From Thuidium tamariscinum (taxonomy: Eukaryota > Streptophyta > Bryopsida > Hypnales > Thuidiaceae): a DNA stretch of 64,000 nt. The DNA lies in NCBI GenBank assembly GCA_947034885.2, contig OX344751.2:4774001-4838000 (forward strand). The letters are read 5' to 3'. The notes under the pieces are model-generated. The model saw only the letters and a program-made list of their open reading frames with translations, was not told the origin of the DNA and made no database searches. Within the stretch, counting starts at the first letter, position 1. Each line of letters begins with the position of its first letter. This document shows positions 12,501-24,150 of this stretch, piece by piece. A program made the translations under genes and the position numbers.

Positions 12501-14670
12501 GGGTTTTCAGGTATTTCCTTAATAGACAGATGACCTTCATCTTTCGCATCGTGCTTCTAACGGACTAATCTCTTCATTTTCCTTTTTACAGTCTGCGTTG
12601 TCTATAATTTGATTTCGTACGTCATATAGGTAGTGGAACGCAAAAGCTCAGCAACACTGGAGAAGGTCGCAGGGGAAATAGAGTTCTGTAATGTGGCGTT
12701 TCGGTACAAGGACACTTCCAAATGGGTGCTGAACGATTTCTCCTTAAAAGTCCGTGCGGGAGAGACAGTGGCACTTGTAGGTTCCTCGGGAAGTGGAAAA
12801 AGCACCTTAGCGAAGTTGCTACTCCGCCTCTACGACCCTGTTCAAGGTAACTGAATAGATGATCAGGCTGTCCTTTTCTGTAGTGATGGTACTTCCAATT
12901 AGGCTTGATGATCTAGTCTTCTTGTTTCTCTGTTGTGGTCTGAAATTGTTGATGAGGTAGTGTTTTTGGTCACACTCTGTTGTCGATCTCTCTTACTCGG
13001 TTTCAGGTTGTAGAAAACCCTAACCCCAAATCTGTTCCAAGAAATCTAGTTGCGTTACAATATACAGGGTTAACATTAGAAATTGCCTGAAACGACTGTC
13101 AGTTGGTAGGTTTATTTAATTAAACCATAACACTTAAACTTTAGCGTTATTCTTCATAAATAGCATTTTGTCATCTTTTCTTGTATTCAGGTTAATTGGA
13201 AGACTCTTTAGCTCAGATGCTGTACATTCTTGTTTAATGGGGATGTTGAAGACCTGTGCCTCTGAATGTGCAGGAAGTATACGGATCGATGGGCATGACG
13301 TACGCGACTTTGACTTGAAGAGTTTAAGGAAACTTGTTGCAATCGTTCCTCAAGACACGGTATGCATTTCCCCTCGTGAAGTTGCTGCTTGAAGTTTGAT
13401 CTTTAATTTTTTCAGGGTGTGATTGACTCTGTGGTTATGGATGACAGACGTTGTTCACTGGAACGGTAGCAGAGAATATTGCCTATGGGGATATGAGTGA
13501 AACATTTGACATGGAAAGAATAAAAGAAGCTGGGCGAATGGCTAATGTTGATGTCTTTATCAAGCATCTTCCCCATGGTTACAATACATATTTGGGTGAC
13601 CGTGCTATAACCCTCAGTGGTGGACAACGTCAGAGGTATTTTCTCTTTATTCAGTGTGGATCTTATCTCAGTTTGATCCGCACCCTCATCTGCCTTAAAA
13701 TTTATGCTCCACTACTACCTACCGTTTTTCCATTATCCGAGTTTCTTTCAATAGTCTCTCAATAGTCTAAAAGGAATGCAGAAGGAGACAGGGAAGATCA
13801 GATTTGATCCTAAGGTCTACCACCGTACCCCTCACTTACGTTTAAATTTGGTGAGCTTTTTTATACTTGATAGATTGCATGGTAGTAAAAAAGCTGATTG
13901 GAATTCACGCTGCTCGTGATGCACTGGTGTTCCCAGTAAGTTTTTTAATATGATAATTTTTCGGTTATCTTCTTTGTGATCAGGTTGGCCATAGCTAGAG
14001 CAGTTTACCAGGGAGCTTCAATTCTGATATTGGATGAATCGACCTCTGCTCTTGATAGCAAGTCAGAGAAGCTGGTGCAGGAAGCCTTGGAAGGCCTGAT
14101 GATTGACCACACTGTAGGTTTCCTCTTCCTGAATATGTTATTCATGGCATTTGAAACTAGTGATCTGATCTTCTGTTGCAGCCAGTCGGAACTATGCTGT
14201 GCTTCATGATCTATGGGGTAGATTTAACTTTTGCGAGACTAAAGTTGCTGATTACAATGCTAATTGCTAATTGGAGATGACTGCAATACTTCCTGCAATC
14301 ATCACTATTCATGGATAGTATGGAGTAGCATGTGGCCTGGGCTACATCAGTGGAGTTCATGGGATCTCCAAAATCTGGTGTCGCTACTGGATGAATATCA
14401 TTTGTGCATTACCATTATGCCCTCTTTCAATTTTGCATGTATACTAATTTTTGGGTTCACGTCCTGTAGGTATTTGTTATTGCCCACCGACTTGAAACAG
14501 TGCGACGAGCGGATCGAATTTTCTTGTTAGATGGTGGCAAGTTGGTTGAAGAGGGAACCCACTCAACTCTACTTGCAAAAGGTGGGCATTACGCGTCTTT
14601 ATACTCCACACAGGAAAACATTTTACTGCATAGAACCCCCAGCCAGACGTTCACCGAAAATGTTATGTAA
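9559..14670 (+). CDS. ABCB29: Half-size ABC transporter, ABCB29-like, predicted plastid, complete
   Basis: Exons: 9559-10299, 10974-11060, 11324-11431, 11897-12166, 12365-12448, 12630-12846, 13274-13359, 13448-13635, 13984-14113, 14470-14670. Total 2112 nt, 703 aa, all GT-AG and phase-consistent. Residues 1 to about 110 are Ser/Arg-rich and resemble a plastid transit region. Residues about 115-425 form one transmembrane domain (first hydrophobic segment about 125-146, a late pair about 355-400). The nucleotide-binding domain has Walker [10 protein letters not shown] (481-489), Q-loop Q529, signature LSGGQ (587-591), Walker B ILILDE ending at catalytic E612, and H-loop H643. All ATPase residues are present. 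One TMD plus one NBD means it works as a dimer. Sequence and the [19 protein letters not shown] block match Arabidopsis ABCB29, a predicted envelope exporter of unknown cargo. It is somewhat longer than the 634 aa I recall for ABCB29. Confidence 0.93.
10469..10740 (+). repeat. Dispersed repeat, copy 2, inside ABC transporter intron 1
   Basis: It shares ordered words with 4779-5000 (GGATAC-GTTTGCGTCAC, GAGATCACTTTGG, AGAGCCAAA, GTTGTAGACCAC). It lies wholly within the first and largest intron and would be transcribed but spliced out. Short inverted words (ATCACTTTGG and CCAAAGTGAT) suggest a local stem. Confidence 0.55.
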
Positions 14671-14999
14671 TCGTCTGATTGTATCATATAAGTGATGATT
14701 TTTTCTTCACTTCTGTTAAGAGAGGTTGAGTAAGTTGCCCATGCCTTCCAAACTTCCAATTGGACGTGTAACAAAGAACTTTGTCTTGTTTGGTCTTAAC
14801 TTACATGGACATATGCTTGAACCTTTTGATTGCTCACTGTGATTTCTCATCTATCTTATTAAGAATGCTATGTCACAACTTGTGTCGTAAAGTCTGTCAT
14901 GTTTTCATCCCAGAGAAATATTATCCAATTATTTCATCTCACGTTCATCATGAAAACATAGAGCACAATGAGCATTTCTATGATCCATCATGAACATGT
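14671..14999 (+). other. 3' flank of the ABC transporter gene
   Basis: Ordinary AT-rich 3' sequence. No clear AATAAA lies within 300 bases of the stop codon. No other gene is visible. Confidence 0.4.
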
Positions 15000-15862
15000 T
15001 TCCCCTATCTCTTGCCTACATTGCATTCTAAATTGAATAAAAAGCCATTTTGACAAGCTTTATAAATTTATTTTAAAAATGTAACCATCTAAACAAACTA
15101 GGCATGTTAGAGATCACGGAGGATCGCGGAGGGAAAGAAAACATAACAATATCACTTATGGATTGAACAATTATAATGTTTGATCATGAGGGTATTGAAA
15201 CTACAAAAGTAACTTGAAGTCTTTCAATCTTCCTTTCACATGTCAAATCTAAAAAGTTGGTTACAAAAAAAATATGAGGTTAAAGGGCCTAACATGCATA
15301 ACTCCAATCAATTTATGGCTTCTCAAAATCTATTGTACAATTTTTGTTAGTGAATTTTTAATGTGATTTTTTCCTCCAAGATCTAGTATATTTGAAGTCC
15401 ATTTTCAAGAGCCCTCAACACTACAAAAAGTCAAGATTGCAATAGACACCCTTGCACAATTTGTGAATAGAAAAATTATAATCAATCATTTTCAAGATTA
15501 GATTTTTAATGTTCAAGTTAGACTTCAAAAAGAAGCTTCCAAAAATATAAACTACTAGAAATATAAACTAGGTTAGGTTTTATTTAACTTCAAAGATTTG
15601 CAAATACCAAATTTTGGTGCCTTACACTACAACAGAAACGGATGTTTTTAAGTAAATTTTTTAGTACAATCTTAGACATAAGATTATAAGTAATGATATC
15701 AAAGGCAATTTCAACAAAATTTTCTAAAATTACATGAATTTCTAGTAAATTTTTGTTGAAAATTGCCTTTAAAATCATTACTTACAATTTTATCTCTAAG
15801 AAATATTTAAAAATTCACCTACAATACCCCTTTCTCTTGTAGTGTCGGACAATTAGAAGTTA
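15000..15862 (-). mobile_element. TTAA-type MITE, inverted relative to 30786-32151, interrupted by a CACTA-like MITE
   Basis: Read on the minus strand it follows the flanks of the element at 30786-32151. The blocks are ACTTTGAAGTTAAATAAAAC, the TAGTTTATATTTTTGGAAGC stretch, the CAAGATTGCAATAGACACCC stretch (in reverse) and the ACTAGGCATGTT stretch. The end at 15862 reads GGACAATTAGAAGTTAA, a worn form of the GGACATTCAAGGGTTAA end. The family-H insertion found in the 30.8-kb copy is absent here, so this copy serves as its empty site. The left border is approximate. Confidence 0.65.
15625..15844 (+). mobile_element. CACTA-like MITE nested in the 15.0-15.9 kb element
   Basis: The ends are CACTACAACAGAAACGG and, inverted, CACTACAAGAGAAAGGGG, giving 220 bp. 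A large internal inverted repeat (AAGTAATGAT-ATCAAAGGCAAT and its complement) makes it fold on itself. The flanks are TTA and TCG, so the 3-bp duplication expected for CACTA elements is not intact. It splits the word GGTGCCT/GGACA that is continuous in the related copy near 30800. Confidence 0.7.
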
Positions 15863-16476
15863 ATGGAAAAAATCCATTTTGGTTGTAAAATGATATGAAG
15901 TTAGTCAAAGGTTTCTCTTAGTAAATTGTTCTCTATAGTATATTGTTTAACTTTTAACCTAAAGCAAAATGAGACTAGCTAATGACAAATATTTTAGATA
16001 TCTACATTGTTTATTAATGGCTTTCCTATTGAATTAGTTGATAATGTTATAGCATGACATTCTATGGTTTAAGCTACATTGTTTTGTACTATTCTTGTGT
16101 GTTATGAAGTATATTTATATATAGAACTTATCACTTTTATAAAGAAGAAATGTTTTTACCAGTATCATTTGCTATGATTCTTCAATATGAATAGCCAACC
16201 AGTACACATGTTGTGGATACAAATATTCCATCCTTGTAAAAATTTGTAAGCATACATAAGTTCATTTTTTAACATGCACTAATAGTACAAATCAATGTAC
16301 AACAACCAATAACCTTAAACATTATATTATTTCAAAGATTAAAAAGAAAGTAAATTGTTTCCAAAGATAATAGGAAGAAGTTAATTTAATAAGGTTAGAA
16401 ATTTATTTTTGTAAAGCTTTTAAAACTTAAAATTAAGTTGGAAGGAGAGGAAGAAGATGGACATCACAATGTTACA

Positions 16477-16761
16477 TTAGATGAAATTTGAAGACAAAAA
16501 GAAATTGTGAGCTCCCAAACTATGGGAATTCAAGGAACAATGTCACATCAATAGTATGACATGGCCAAGACTATGCTACATTACATATTAATTAATTTAA
16601 TTTTAATTTTTTTAATTTTTTTAAAATTTAGTTTTCAATTTCTTAATAATTAACTTTTTCTCTTCATAAATTCAAAAAATCGGGCTCTCAAACTAGTTTG
16701 TAGTTTGTGGACAAAGAAACAACCCCAAAATAGTCTCTTATTGCCTTCAAATTTCATCTAA
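16477..16761 (+). mobile_element. MITE, family L, copy 1
   Basis: TTAGATGAAATTTGAAG at the left and its complement CTTCAAATTTCATCTAA at the right enclose 285 bp. A second copy with the same ends lies at 29822-30101. Non-coding, class unknown. The TA at each tip could be the target duplication. Confidence 0.75.
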
Positions 16762-17268
16762 TACTTTGGCACATGTCAAATTAACAAAATTTCTTAGAAG
16801 CCTTAATGACTCCGTTAAACCAATTAGACCCCTATGCCCCTACTTCTTGTGGTTCATTAGTAAATATCATCCCAACAATGAGTTGATGTCCAATATGATA
16901 TAAACCTAGAGGAACTATTTATCTATTTTCATCTCTTATGATTAACAATTAAATATTCTTCTATAGACCCATGATTCACTCAAAATACATTATAGAATTA
17001 GCTAAGTCATATATTCTCTTTAGAGTAAAAACAACACACCATTATATGCACAATTAATAAAGATTTCTACAAAAGATGAATACTTACTTCTATATTCAAC
17101 ATGATTTCTATAAAAAAAAACTTATTTCAAAGTACTTTAGGACTCTATATTGACTTATATACCCTATTAGCAAAGTCACAAAATTAGTATGACATATAAA
17201 GTTGTAAAAATACTACTATGGAAAATATAATTTTCAGCCTACATTAATTTGAAATATTGAGATTTTAA

Positions 17269-17834
17269 CCCTTGAAGGATTGTTGTGTCTTCAGAGGACA
17301 AAATGGATTTTGGGCAAGTTCCTATGACCTCAATTTTTGAGGAAACTTCTTGAAATTTTCTCATAAAGATAGAAAAATTTGATTTGATTTGTAGAAATAT
17401 AACTTTTATTTCAATTGGTGTCTAATAACAAAAGTTATAACACAAAAAGTGCAAAATTGAACTCAATACGTAGCGATTTTTTTTGCAAAAAGACAAAACT
17501 AATATTTAATTTTTTTCTATAAAGTATATATTTTTGTTGCATTTGAAGCTTTGATTCATTCTATTTAGATTAGTGATGAGAAATTTATAGACAACTATAT
17601 TGTTTTTCAAGTAGTTTTAGCATCTATTCAACAAAATTATTTTGATTGCTCTTATCTTTTAATCTATGCAGTCAAACTTCATGAAATTTTTATTACATGA
17701 TTTCAAATAAGTTGAGTACAAGATCCTATAGTTAGATTCTAAAAAAAATGTTTTTGTTTTCATGGATGACCATAGCAAAAATGGCAATTTTGAGTGGTTT
17801 TGACAAAAAAAAATTGATCTCATTCCTTCAAGGG
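17269..17834 (-). mobile_element. TTAA-type (piggyBac-like) MITE, shorter relative of 43247-44167
   Basis: TTAA at 17265-17268 precedes CCCTTGAAGGATTG. The right end CATTCCTTCAAGGG is followed by CTAA (TTAA with one change). In reverse complement the interior matches parts of the 43.2-kb element, for example the stretch on caattggtgtctaataacaaaag against its reverse match there, with a large internal gap. Non-coding. Confidence 0.85.
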
Positions 17835-18067
17835 CTAATAGAGTAAGGTCACATACACTAGTTGGATAAATTATTCTAGTGCTTGATAAAGGATTGTTGT
17901 CTTTCCACTCTCATGGCATATATTGTTATTTTTGCCACATGAACTTTTCAAAGCTACAGTTGATTCTACCTGAACTAACTTCGTTACAATTGAACATTAC
18001 CTAAGGTTTCATCAAGCTTCAAGGTTTCATTGAAAAAATGTTTGGATGTCATTTAGACTTAATTTAA

Positions 18068-18525
18068 CCCCAAGTGGACCAACTGAAGCTATATTTTTTT
18101 GGAACATAGAAATTTTAGGAAACTCATTGTAATGGAGTTTTTATTTTTCTTTGAAATTTTCACACAATATGTTAAGAAGAAATATACTTAATGCCCAATA
18201 AATTTCATAATGTTTGACTACATGGTAAGAAATTTTTTGCATGAGATATTTATTGCATGAAGAATTTATTGCATGAAAAGTGTAGCTACTAGGTTTTATC
18301 CAAGGCCAATAAAAACAATTTTGGTCAATTCAAATGCTAATATCTTGCAATTCGTATAGTAAAAGTTTCTAAAATTCTTCCTACTTCTTTTGAAACCAAT
18401 TTACTACAAAATTCTTTAGTAATATGTGCCAAATAAAGTTTTTTTTTTCCTAAAGTTTTGTTCTTGTATTAAAAATGGTAGTTTTAGAACACTTTTGGTG
18501 AAAACATAGTCAAAGAACTTTAGTG
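18068..18525 (-). mobile_element. TTAA-type MITE, deleted copy of the 41383-42489 subfamily
   Basis: TTAA at 18064-18067 is followed by CCCCAAGTGGACC. The interior shares TTGGTCAATTCAAATGCTAA, the AATGGAGTTTTTATTTTTCT stretch and TTTTCACACAATATGTTAAG with the copies near 57.3-58.1 kb and (inverted) 41.4-42.5 kb. The right end is degenerate (AACTTTAGTGGATAA), so the border is approximate. Confidence 0.65.
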
Positions 18526-19316
18526 GATAATACAAGAGATGTAAGAGACAACAGTAATTTAGATTCAACATGAACAAGTGAATGAAAAATTGGATGGATG
18601 AAAATGTGACAATACTTGCATTTAGTCCAAGAAATGGAGCATATATGACAAACTCCATTACCTACACTTAATGTAGTGAAGTACAATAATTGGAAAAATA
18701 GAATAAAATCTTAATTATGACAACGAAATCAACAAGGCTAATGAATTTTTGGAATATTTCTATTAATCAAGCTACATGAATAAATTGAAAACTCAATCAA
18801 CAATCCTTCAAATTTCATAATACATCAAATTGTATTATTATATTGATTCAACTTTGATTGCATTCCATCCTGATGCATTAAAGCATCCCTACGAAGGCTC
18901 AGCAAAAGGCTCAAACCCGGACATTGGTTGGGCCAAGCCATCATGTGTGCCCCATGGGAGGCACGGGGAGGTAATCAATTAGGCCAACCCTAGCCAAATT
19001 TATAGAAGACACAGCCAAATGGTGAATCCCCTTTGTGGCACGGTATGACAATCAACACTTCTTCTAATGTTTGACCCACGATTCTTGCATTGCGTGGATG
19101 AATAGAGAGAACCTTCAATATATGGATAACTATTTTTAAAAGTTCTTGTTGACTATATTACGAGAACTTGCATGATGTGTCACCTTTATGAATTGCATTT
19201 GTTGTGCAATTGTGGGGCACAAACCTCTACATAGTCCAACCAGCTCAATTGAGCGCCCCTAGCTAAGTTTCCTCCTCATGTAACCCGTGGGAATGCTCTT
19301 AGTAAGGAAGTAGACC
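18526..19316 (+). other. AT-rich spacer, no gene seen
   Basis: About 18880-19050 is less AT-rich than its surroundings, but stop codons break every frame. It may be the continuation of the decayed coding remnant just to the right. Nothing else is recognisable. Confidence 0.4.
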
Positions 19317-19759
19317 TTACAATAAAGAATTGACATGTTCCTTCTCTACAAAAATTCTCATGTCCCCATGTGACAATGTAGTATTCATTGCATCCCCCAC
19401 CATAGTTGTATAGACTATGTTGGTAAGCACCCCACTAATACCCAAATTTGAACTTATAATCACCTCACTAATGTAGTAATGTACTGAGGCAAAAGTCACT
19501 AAATTTTTCAAGAAAAAAGATTTTAGAAATCAGCAAAACATATCTACTTTGGCCTTGTACAACTCCAAATGAACTTTTCATTCATGAAAATGGCATCATC
19601 GGTCAAAGCCTCACTCCAAATTAGACCATCCATATCCCTCCACCAATCACTACTTTGATAATTTGTAAAGGCCTTTTGTTTGGCCTTGGTATAAACTGGG
19701 CCTAATTTTCCTACTAAAATTACATCACAATATTCAAAATTGAGTTTATCACCTCTCCT
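19317..19759 (-). pseudogene. Decayed protein-coding fragment, family unknown
   Basis: On the minus strand, 19759 to 19544 is open for 71 codons between a TGA and a TAG. It has protein-like composition rich in Trp, Asp and charged residues (motifs FEYCDVILVGKLGPVY, YQSSDWWRDMDGLIWSEAL). A second open stretch of 64 codons, 19511 to 19317, follows in the same direction. Both stand out from the Leu/Ile/Lys/Phe noise that AT-rich DNA normally gives. No start codon, promoter or splice sites can be assigned. I do not recognise the family. It could be a captured or retroposed gene piece. Confidence 0.4.
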
Positions 19760-19825
19760 TCAAAACTAAATTTTTTTGAATGTTTTAGTATGTATTATAT
19801 TTTCATAAAAAATAATTCCTTATAT

Positions 19826-20232
19826 GGTAGGGGGACCCATAAACAATAGAATAAGCACATCTAGACACAATCTAAAGTAGTGCAAGGTCAGGGAATAAAT
19901 ATTTTTAAAGGTGGGTTGGCAAAAACAATGGAGATTGCAAAACATTTGGTGATTATATCTCTTGAATTGAAATTACAATGAATTTCGAAAGGCAAAAGTT
20001 GGCCTTGATCCATTACCAACATCTAGAATCATCCAATTTAGATAATTTGAAAACTACCTTCCCACTCATTACTTCCTATAAGGAATTATTTTGCTCACTT
20101 ATGTGTGATTAATTTATTGGTCAAAACCTTCAAAAAGTACAAAAACACACATTTTAAGGAAAAAATAAAGATCCGTCCCAACCTTCATTGGGTATAGGTA
20201 CCCTATTCATTGTTGATGGGGACTTTGGTTAA
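19826..20232 (+). repeat. Repeat related to the MITE at 59217-59612
   Basis: Shared with 59.2-59.6 kb in the same order: AATGGAGATTGCAAAA, GAATTGAAATTAC, the AAAGGCAAAAGT stretch and the GTTATAAACTTATT-like block. The left part GACCCATAAACAATAG and the right part CAACAATGAATAGGG are weakly inverted, so these may be worn element ends. Borders are approximate. Confidence 0.5.
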
Positions 20233-20859
20233 TAATGGGTCCTTTTACTATATTCCACTAAAAAACTCCAAAATGATGCACAATCTTTTGTCTCACTAAA
20301 AAACTCCATTTACTGATTTCAACCATTAAGTAAGTATTTGCTATATTGAATGATTTTGTAGGGGCAAGTGAAATGATCTAGGAGCATTCTTTTAGCCTAA
20401 CTAGCTAACTAAGCCTTGCCGATGTGAGGTACTTTGTACTTGTTAGTTCTTCAAGCAATAGTATTGACAACAGTTTTAACGTCCGCTTCGGCTCTATAAA
20501 GATTTGTTCATGAAGTGGACTAGGTTTCTTTGTTGCAGATATTTAGATTGGAGAACATGATTCTAGAATCCTGTGATAATTGCCTTCAACTTTAAATCAT
20601 TTAGAATGACAAAACTAACAACATTCACAAACTATACTCAAATATGATACTTTTCTTATGAATTTTGAATCTCTTCATATTAGTACCTAAGTTGGAAATT
20701 TTGCATAGATTTAAGGGATGGGTTATTGGTTCTTGAATGCATGGATTGTTGACAAAATGACTAAAAATACAATTCATTTCTCATTCAAAAAGATTTTTCA
20801 TAGGTTTCTTGTGGGACAAAGGAAATACATTTTTTCAAAAAAAGTAATGTGAATTTTAA

Positions 20860-21081
20860 CCCTTGAACGACACCACGAACGTTTGGCGTCCGATGAATGA
20901 CAAAGAATCTTTCCTTCTAGGACAGAAATGCAACTTTTCATCCTCAATAATAGGGGTGGAAAGGGAAGATCTTCTACAGTACTTTGACTTCCAATGCATA
21001 TATTTGGCTTTTTCAAAGTAGGTGATGTCACACGGTATCAAAATACGTGGTTTCCGCAGCCACCGGTCCGTCCTTCAAGGG
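20860..21081 (+). mobile_element. TTAA-type (piggyBac-like) MITE, 222 bp
   Basis: TTAA at 20856-20859 and 21082-21085. The ends are CCCTTGAACGACACC and, inverted, CCCTTGAAGGACGGACC. The interior is GC-richer than its surroundings and is shared with 23920-24150 (GATGACAAAGAAT, ATAGGGGTGGAAAGGG against ATAGGGGGAAGCC) and, inverted, with 27776-28002. Non-coding. Confidence 0.9.
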
Positions 21082-21505
21082 TTAAAGTTGTGAGAAATGA
21101 ATCATTTCATCCATGAAAAAAGACTTTAGAAAACATTCTTCCAAATCAATTTCAACGACCTAATTATAAATTTGAGAATTAGCAGTTTGACTTTTGTTTG
21201 TTGGAAAGGTAAGTTTTCTGCATGCTAAACACCTCAGATTGACCACTGCTCAAAATCAGTCAAGTGGCACTAATTTAAAACTTATCCTTCACCAAATGAG
21301 GGAATAGTTGTTACCAACTTTAATGGGTTTAATCTTAATTGCCCTTCATCCGGTGACTGATTTCAAGCTAGGCTTCCTTCTATTAGTAAGTCCAAGCACA
21401 TACGGTACTGCACCAGTTACGGCTGGATTGAAGATAGGATACAAGGCGCTTTGCAGGGCCTAAAGTAGAGCATAACCACCGATGCGCTCAATATAGTCCC
21501 CCAAG

Positions 21506-22855
21506 TAGGGTGGGATACCAATCAAAATGGCGTTTTTGAATTTGCAGTGAAGGAAATTTCAGGGCTGCCAACTTTGACAGACTCCCAAGAGCTCAGAAAT
21601 TGGTATTTTTTCATGAAATTTTTTTACAAGATCATCTTTAAGTTAATGACACGTGTACCTAATTTCAAAGCCAAAAGATTTATAAAAAAAAAGATATTCA
21701 AAATCTACCAATATGAGTAGCTATGGAAAAATTTCACTACTTTCAACTTTGACACCCTCCTAAGGATTGAATTTTTTTTCCCATTAAAATTTTGGCATGA
21801 AATAAACTCTATGTTCTAAACATGTGTAAAAAATTTCAAGGTCAAAAGATTAATACAAAAAAAGATATTCGAAATCTACCAACATGAGTAGTATTGTGAA
21901 AGTTTTCACAATTGCCAACTTTGACACCCTCCCAAGGGCTGAAAAATTGGTTTCTTACAATGAATGTTTTTTTTTTAAAACCACCTCTATGTTGATAACA
22001 TGTGTTCAAAATTTCAAGTCCAAAAGACTTATCCAAAGAAAGATATATAAACTCTCCCATCATGTATAGCTCTAAGAAAATTTTCACTATTACCAAGTTT
22101 GATACCCTCCCAAAAGTTGAAAAATTATCTATTTACAATGAAATTTTTGTCATAAGATCATCTCTATGTTGATAAAATGTGTGCTAAATTTCAAATTCAA
22201 AAGACTTATTCAAGAAAAAGATATTCAAAACATTTAAACATGTGTAGTTGTGAGGATGATTTCTAATATCAATGTCAAACTTTGACTCACAAAATGACAC
22301 TATACCAAGGGCTCAAAAACTCATCTTCACAACTACACATGTTAAGAGAGTTTATACATCTTTCTTTGGATAAGTCTTTTGGACTTGAAATTTGGAACAC
22401 ATATTATCAACATAGAAGTGGTTTCCCAAAAAAAATTCATGGTGAGAAACTAATTTTTCAACCCTTGGGAAGGTGGCAAAGTTGGCAATTGTGAAAATTT
22501 TCTCAATACTACTCATGTTGCTAGATTTCAAATATCTTTTTTTGGATTAGTCTTTTGACCTTGAAATTTTTTACACATATTAAGAACATAGAATTTATTT
22601 CATGCCAAAATTTTAATGGGAAAACAATTCAATCCTTGGGAGGATGTCAAAGTTGAAAGTAGTAAATTTTTTCACAATTGTAAATATTTTGGCTTTGAAA
22701 TTTGTCACACATGTTATTAACTTAGAGGTGATCTTGCAAAAAAAATTCATGAAAAAAACAAATATTTGAGCTCTGAGGAGTCTATCAAAGTTGGTAGCTT
22801 TGAAATTTCCTTTACTCCGAATTCAAAAACGCCATTTTGATCAGTACCCCACTAT
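21506..22855 (+). mobile_element. Foldback element, 1.35 kb, of inverted 175-bp tandem arrays
   Basis: The left arm runs from the GGGTGGGATACC tip to about 22255. The right arm runs from about 22325 back to the GGTACCCCAC-like tip near 22850. The outer arms share ATCAAAATGGCGTTTTTGAA in inverted orientation. Each arm is itself a tandem array built on the word CCAACTTTGACACCCTCC (four units left, three right). The central loop is about 70 bases. A transcript through it would form a long, imperfect hairpin. No reading frame of interest. No clear target duplication was seen. Confidence 0.85.
21568..22255 (+). repeat. Tandem repeat, about 175-bp period, 4 units
   Basis: The anchor word CAACTTTGACA recurs at about 21568, 21744 and 21916, and as CAAGTTTGATA near 22094, giving spacings of about 176, 172 and 178. 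Between anchors each unit has TTTCATGAAAT/AAAATTT, a GTGTnCnAAATTTCAA block, AAAGATATTC and an ACCAACATGAGTAG block. Unit identity looks moderate. The same unit is found inverted at 22325-22830. Confidence 0.8.
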
Positions 22856-22948
22856 ACAGTTGCAAAAAAGAGACCCAAAATCTTCACTTCTCTAAGAACA
22901 ATTACAAATAGAAACACTTTCTAAGATGGTAATAACGTAATGGCTTAA

Positions 22949-23915
22949 CCCCTCAAGGCCCAAAGCATTTCGGGGTTTAAAAACATCCTTGCTTTCCAAG
23001 CCTTATGAATGTACATGTGACTAAGATATGAAAATCTCAGCTATACAATCTTGTAGTGTGCATGTTGTAAATGACATGGATGACATTTGGAGTCATTTGG
23101 CTACTTAGATTCCAAGATTATAATATTTTTGTATTGAAAATAGATGATGAAATTTTCCTAAAAACACATTTGGAGGTGAAATTTGATTTCTAAACATACT
23201 CAAATGAAGAAAAAAAATTCAAACTAAGAAGTACTTCTAAATCAACACACAACCACATTGGTGAAAGAAATTTCATGCAATTAACTCATTGTGTTAGCAA
23301 AATGACTTTTGAAATGTCAAAAAAATAGCACAAAAGGGTTCAAAAAAAACATCTATGACTGAACCTCCATCTACTAAAGTGCTTCTCATTCACTTAGAAC
23401 CTCTTGGATTGATATGAAAATCTAGCCACACAAACTAGAATAGAATGCACAATTTTTTCAAAAAAGAATTATTAGAAACAAAAAATGTATGAGGAAGAAA
23501 CAAGCTGCCAAAGTTCAATGTAATCCAAAAATGTTTGGTTTTGGGACTTTGAATTGCTCCCAAACATTCAAAACAACTTTGATTGATATGAAAATTTGAC
23601 CACAATAACTAGACTTCTAGAAAAATATAACACAATAAATTTTGATGAAAACAAACATTGGATGAAGGGGATACAAGACCTCAAAGTTGCAGCCATCAAC
23701 TACAATTTGGTGAACTCAAATTGAACCTATGAACTTTGATTGGCTCCCTAAAAATTTGTACATTGTAGATTGATCTATAAATTTTATCACATAAACAAGT
23801 TTAGTATACACAACTTTTCCAATAAGTTCTATTGAGTTTGGGCAAAAGTTCTAGAACTTTGAATTAGATTACTAAATATATGACGTGACTTTTGAGCCCC
23901 TTGGGCATTGAGGGG
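22949..23915 (+). mobile_element. TTAA-type (piggyBac-like) element, 967 bp, abutting the next one
   Basis: TTAA at 22945-22948, then CCCCTCAAGGCCCAAAG. The right end TGGGCATTGAGGGG is followed by TTAA at 23916-23919. The ends are inverted copies over about 17 bases. The interior has no open frame above 60 codons. The right TTAA is also the left TTAA of the element at 23920-24150. Confidence 0.9.
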
Positions 23916-23919
23916 TTAA

Positions 23920-24150
23920 CCTTGTAAGACCATTGGATGACAAAGAATACTAAATGTCCAATGGATGACAAAGAATTCTTACATGTAAGAGAGAATTATA
24001 ATTATTCATCTTTGAAATTTTGTGGAAATAGGGGGAAGCCATGAATAGTAGTTTGGTCTCCAATGAATACTTTTGAATTTTTTTTAAATAGATGATTTGC
24101 ATAGTATCAAAAAGCATGATTTCTATAAAGACTAGTTTGTCCTTGTAAGG
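23920..24150 (+). mobile_element. TTAA-type (piggyBac-like) MITE, 231 bp
   Basis: It is flanked by TTAA at 23916-23919 (shared with its left neighbour) and 24151-24154. The ends are CCTTGTAAGACC and, inverted, CCTTACAAGGACAAAC. The interior resembles 20860-21081. Non-coding. Confidence 0.88.

Noticed and set aside
13168-13273. Possible extra ABC transporter exon (open frame leading into exon 7)
   Set aside because: Frame continuity into exon 7 is accidental. The acceptor at 13271-13273 gives correct phase and family match, and the upstream residues do not fit an NBD between Walker A and the following beta strand.
21549-22830. CRISPR-like array
   Set aside because: The repeats are 175 bp, contiguous, divergent and arranged in inverted arms in a eukaryotic genome. 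There are no short identical repeats with unique spacers.
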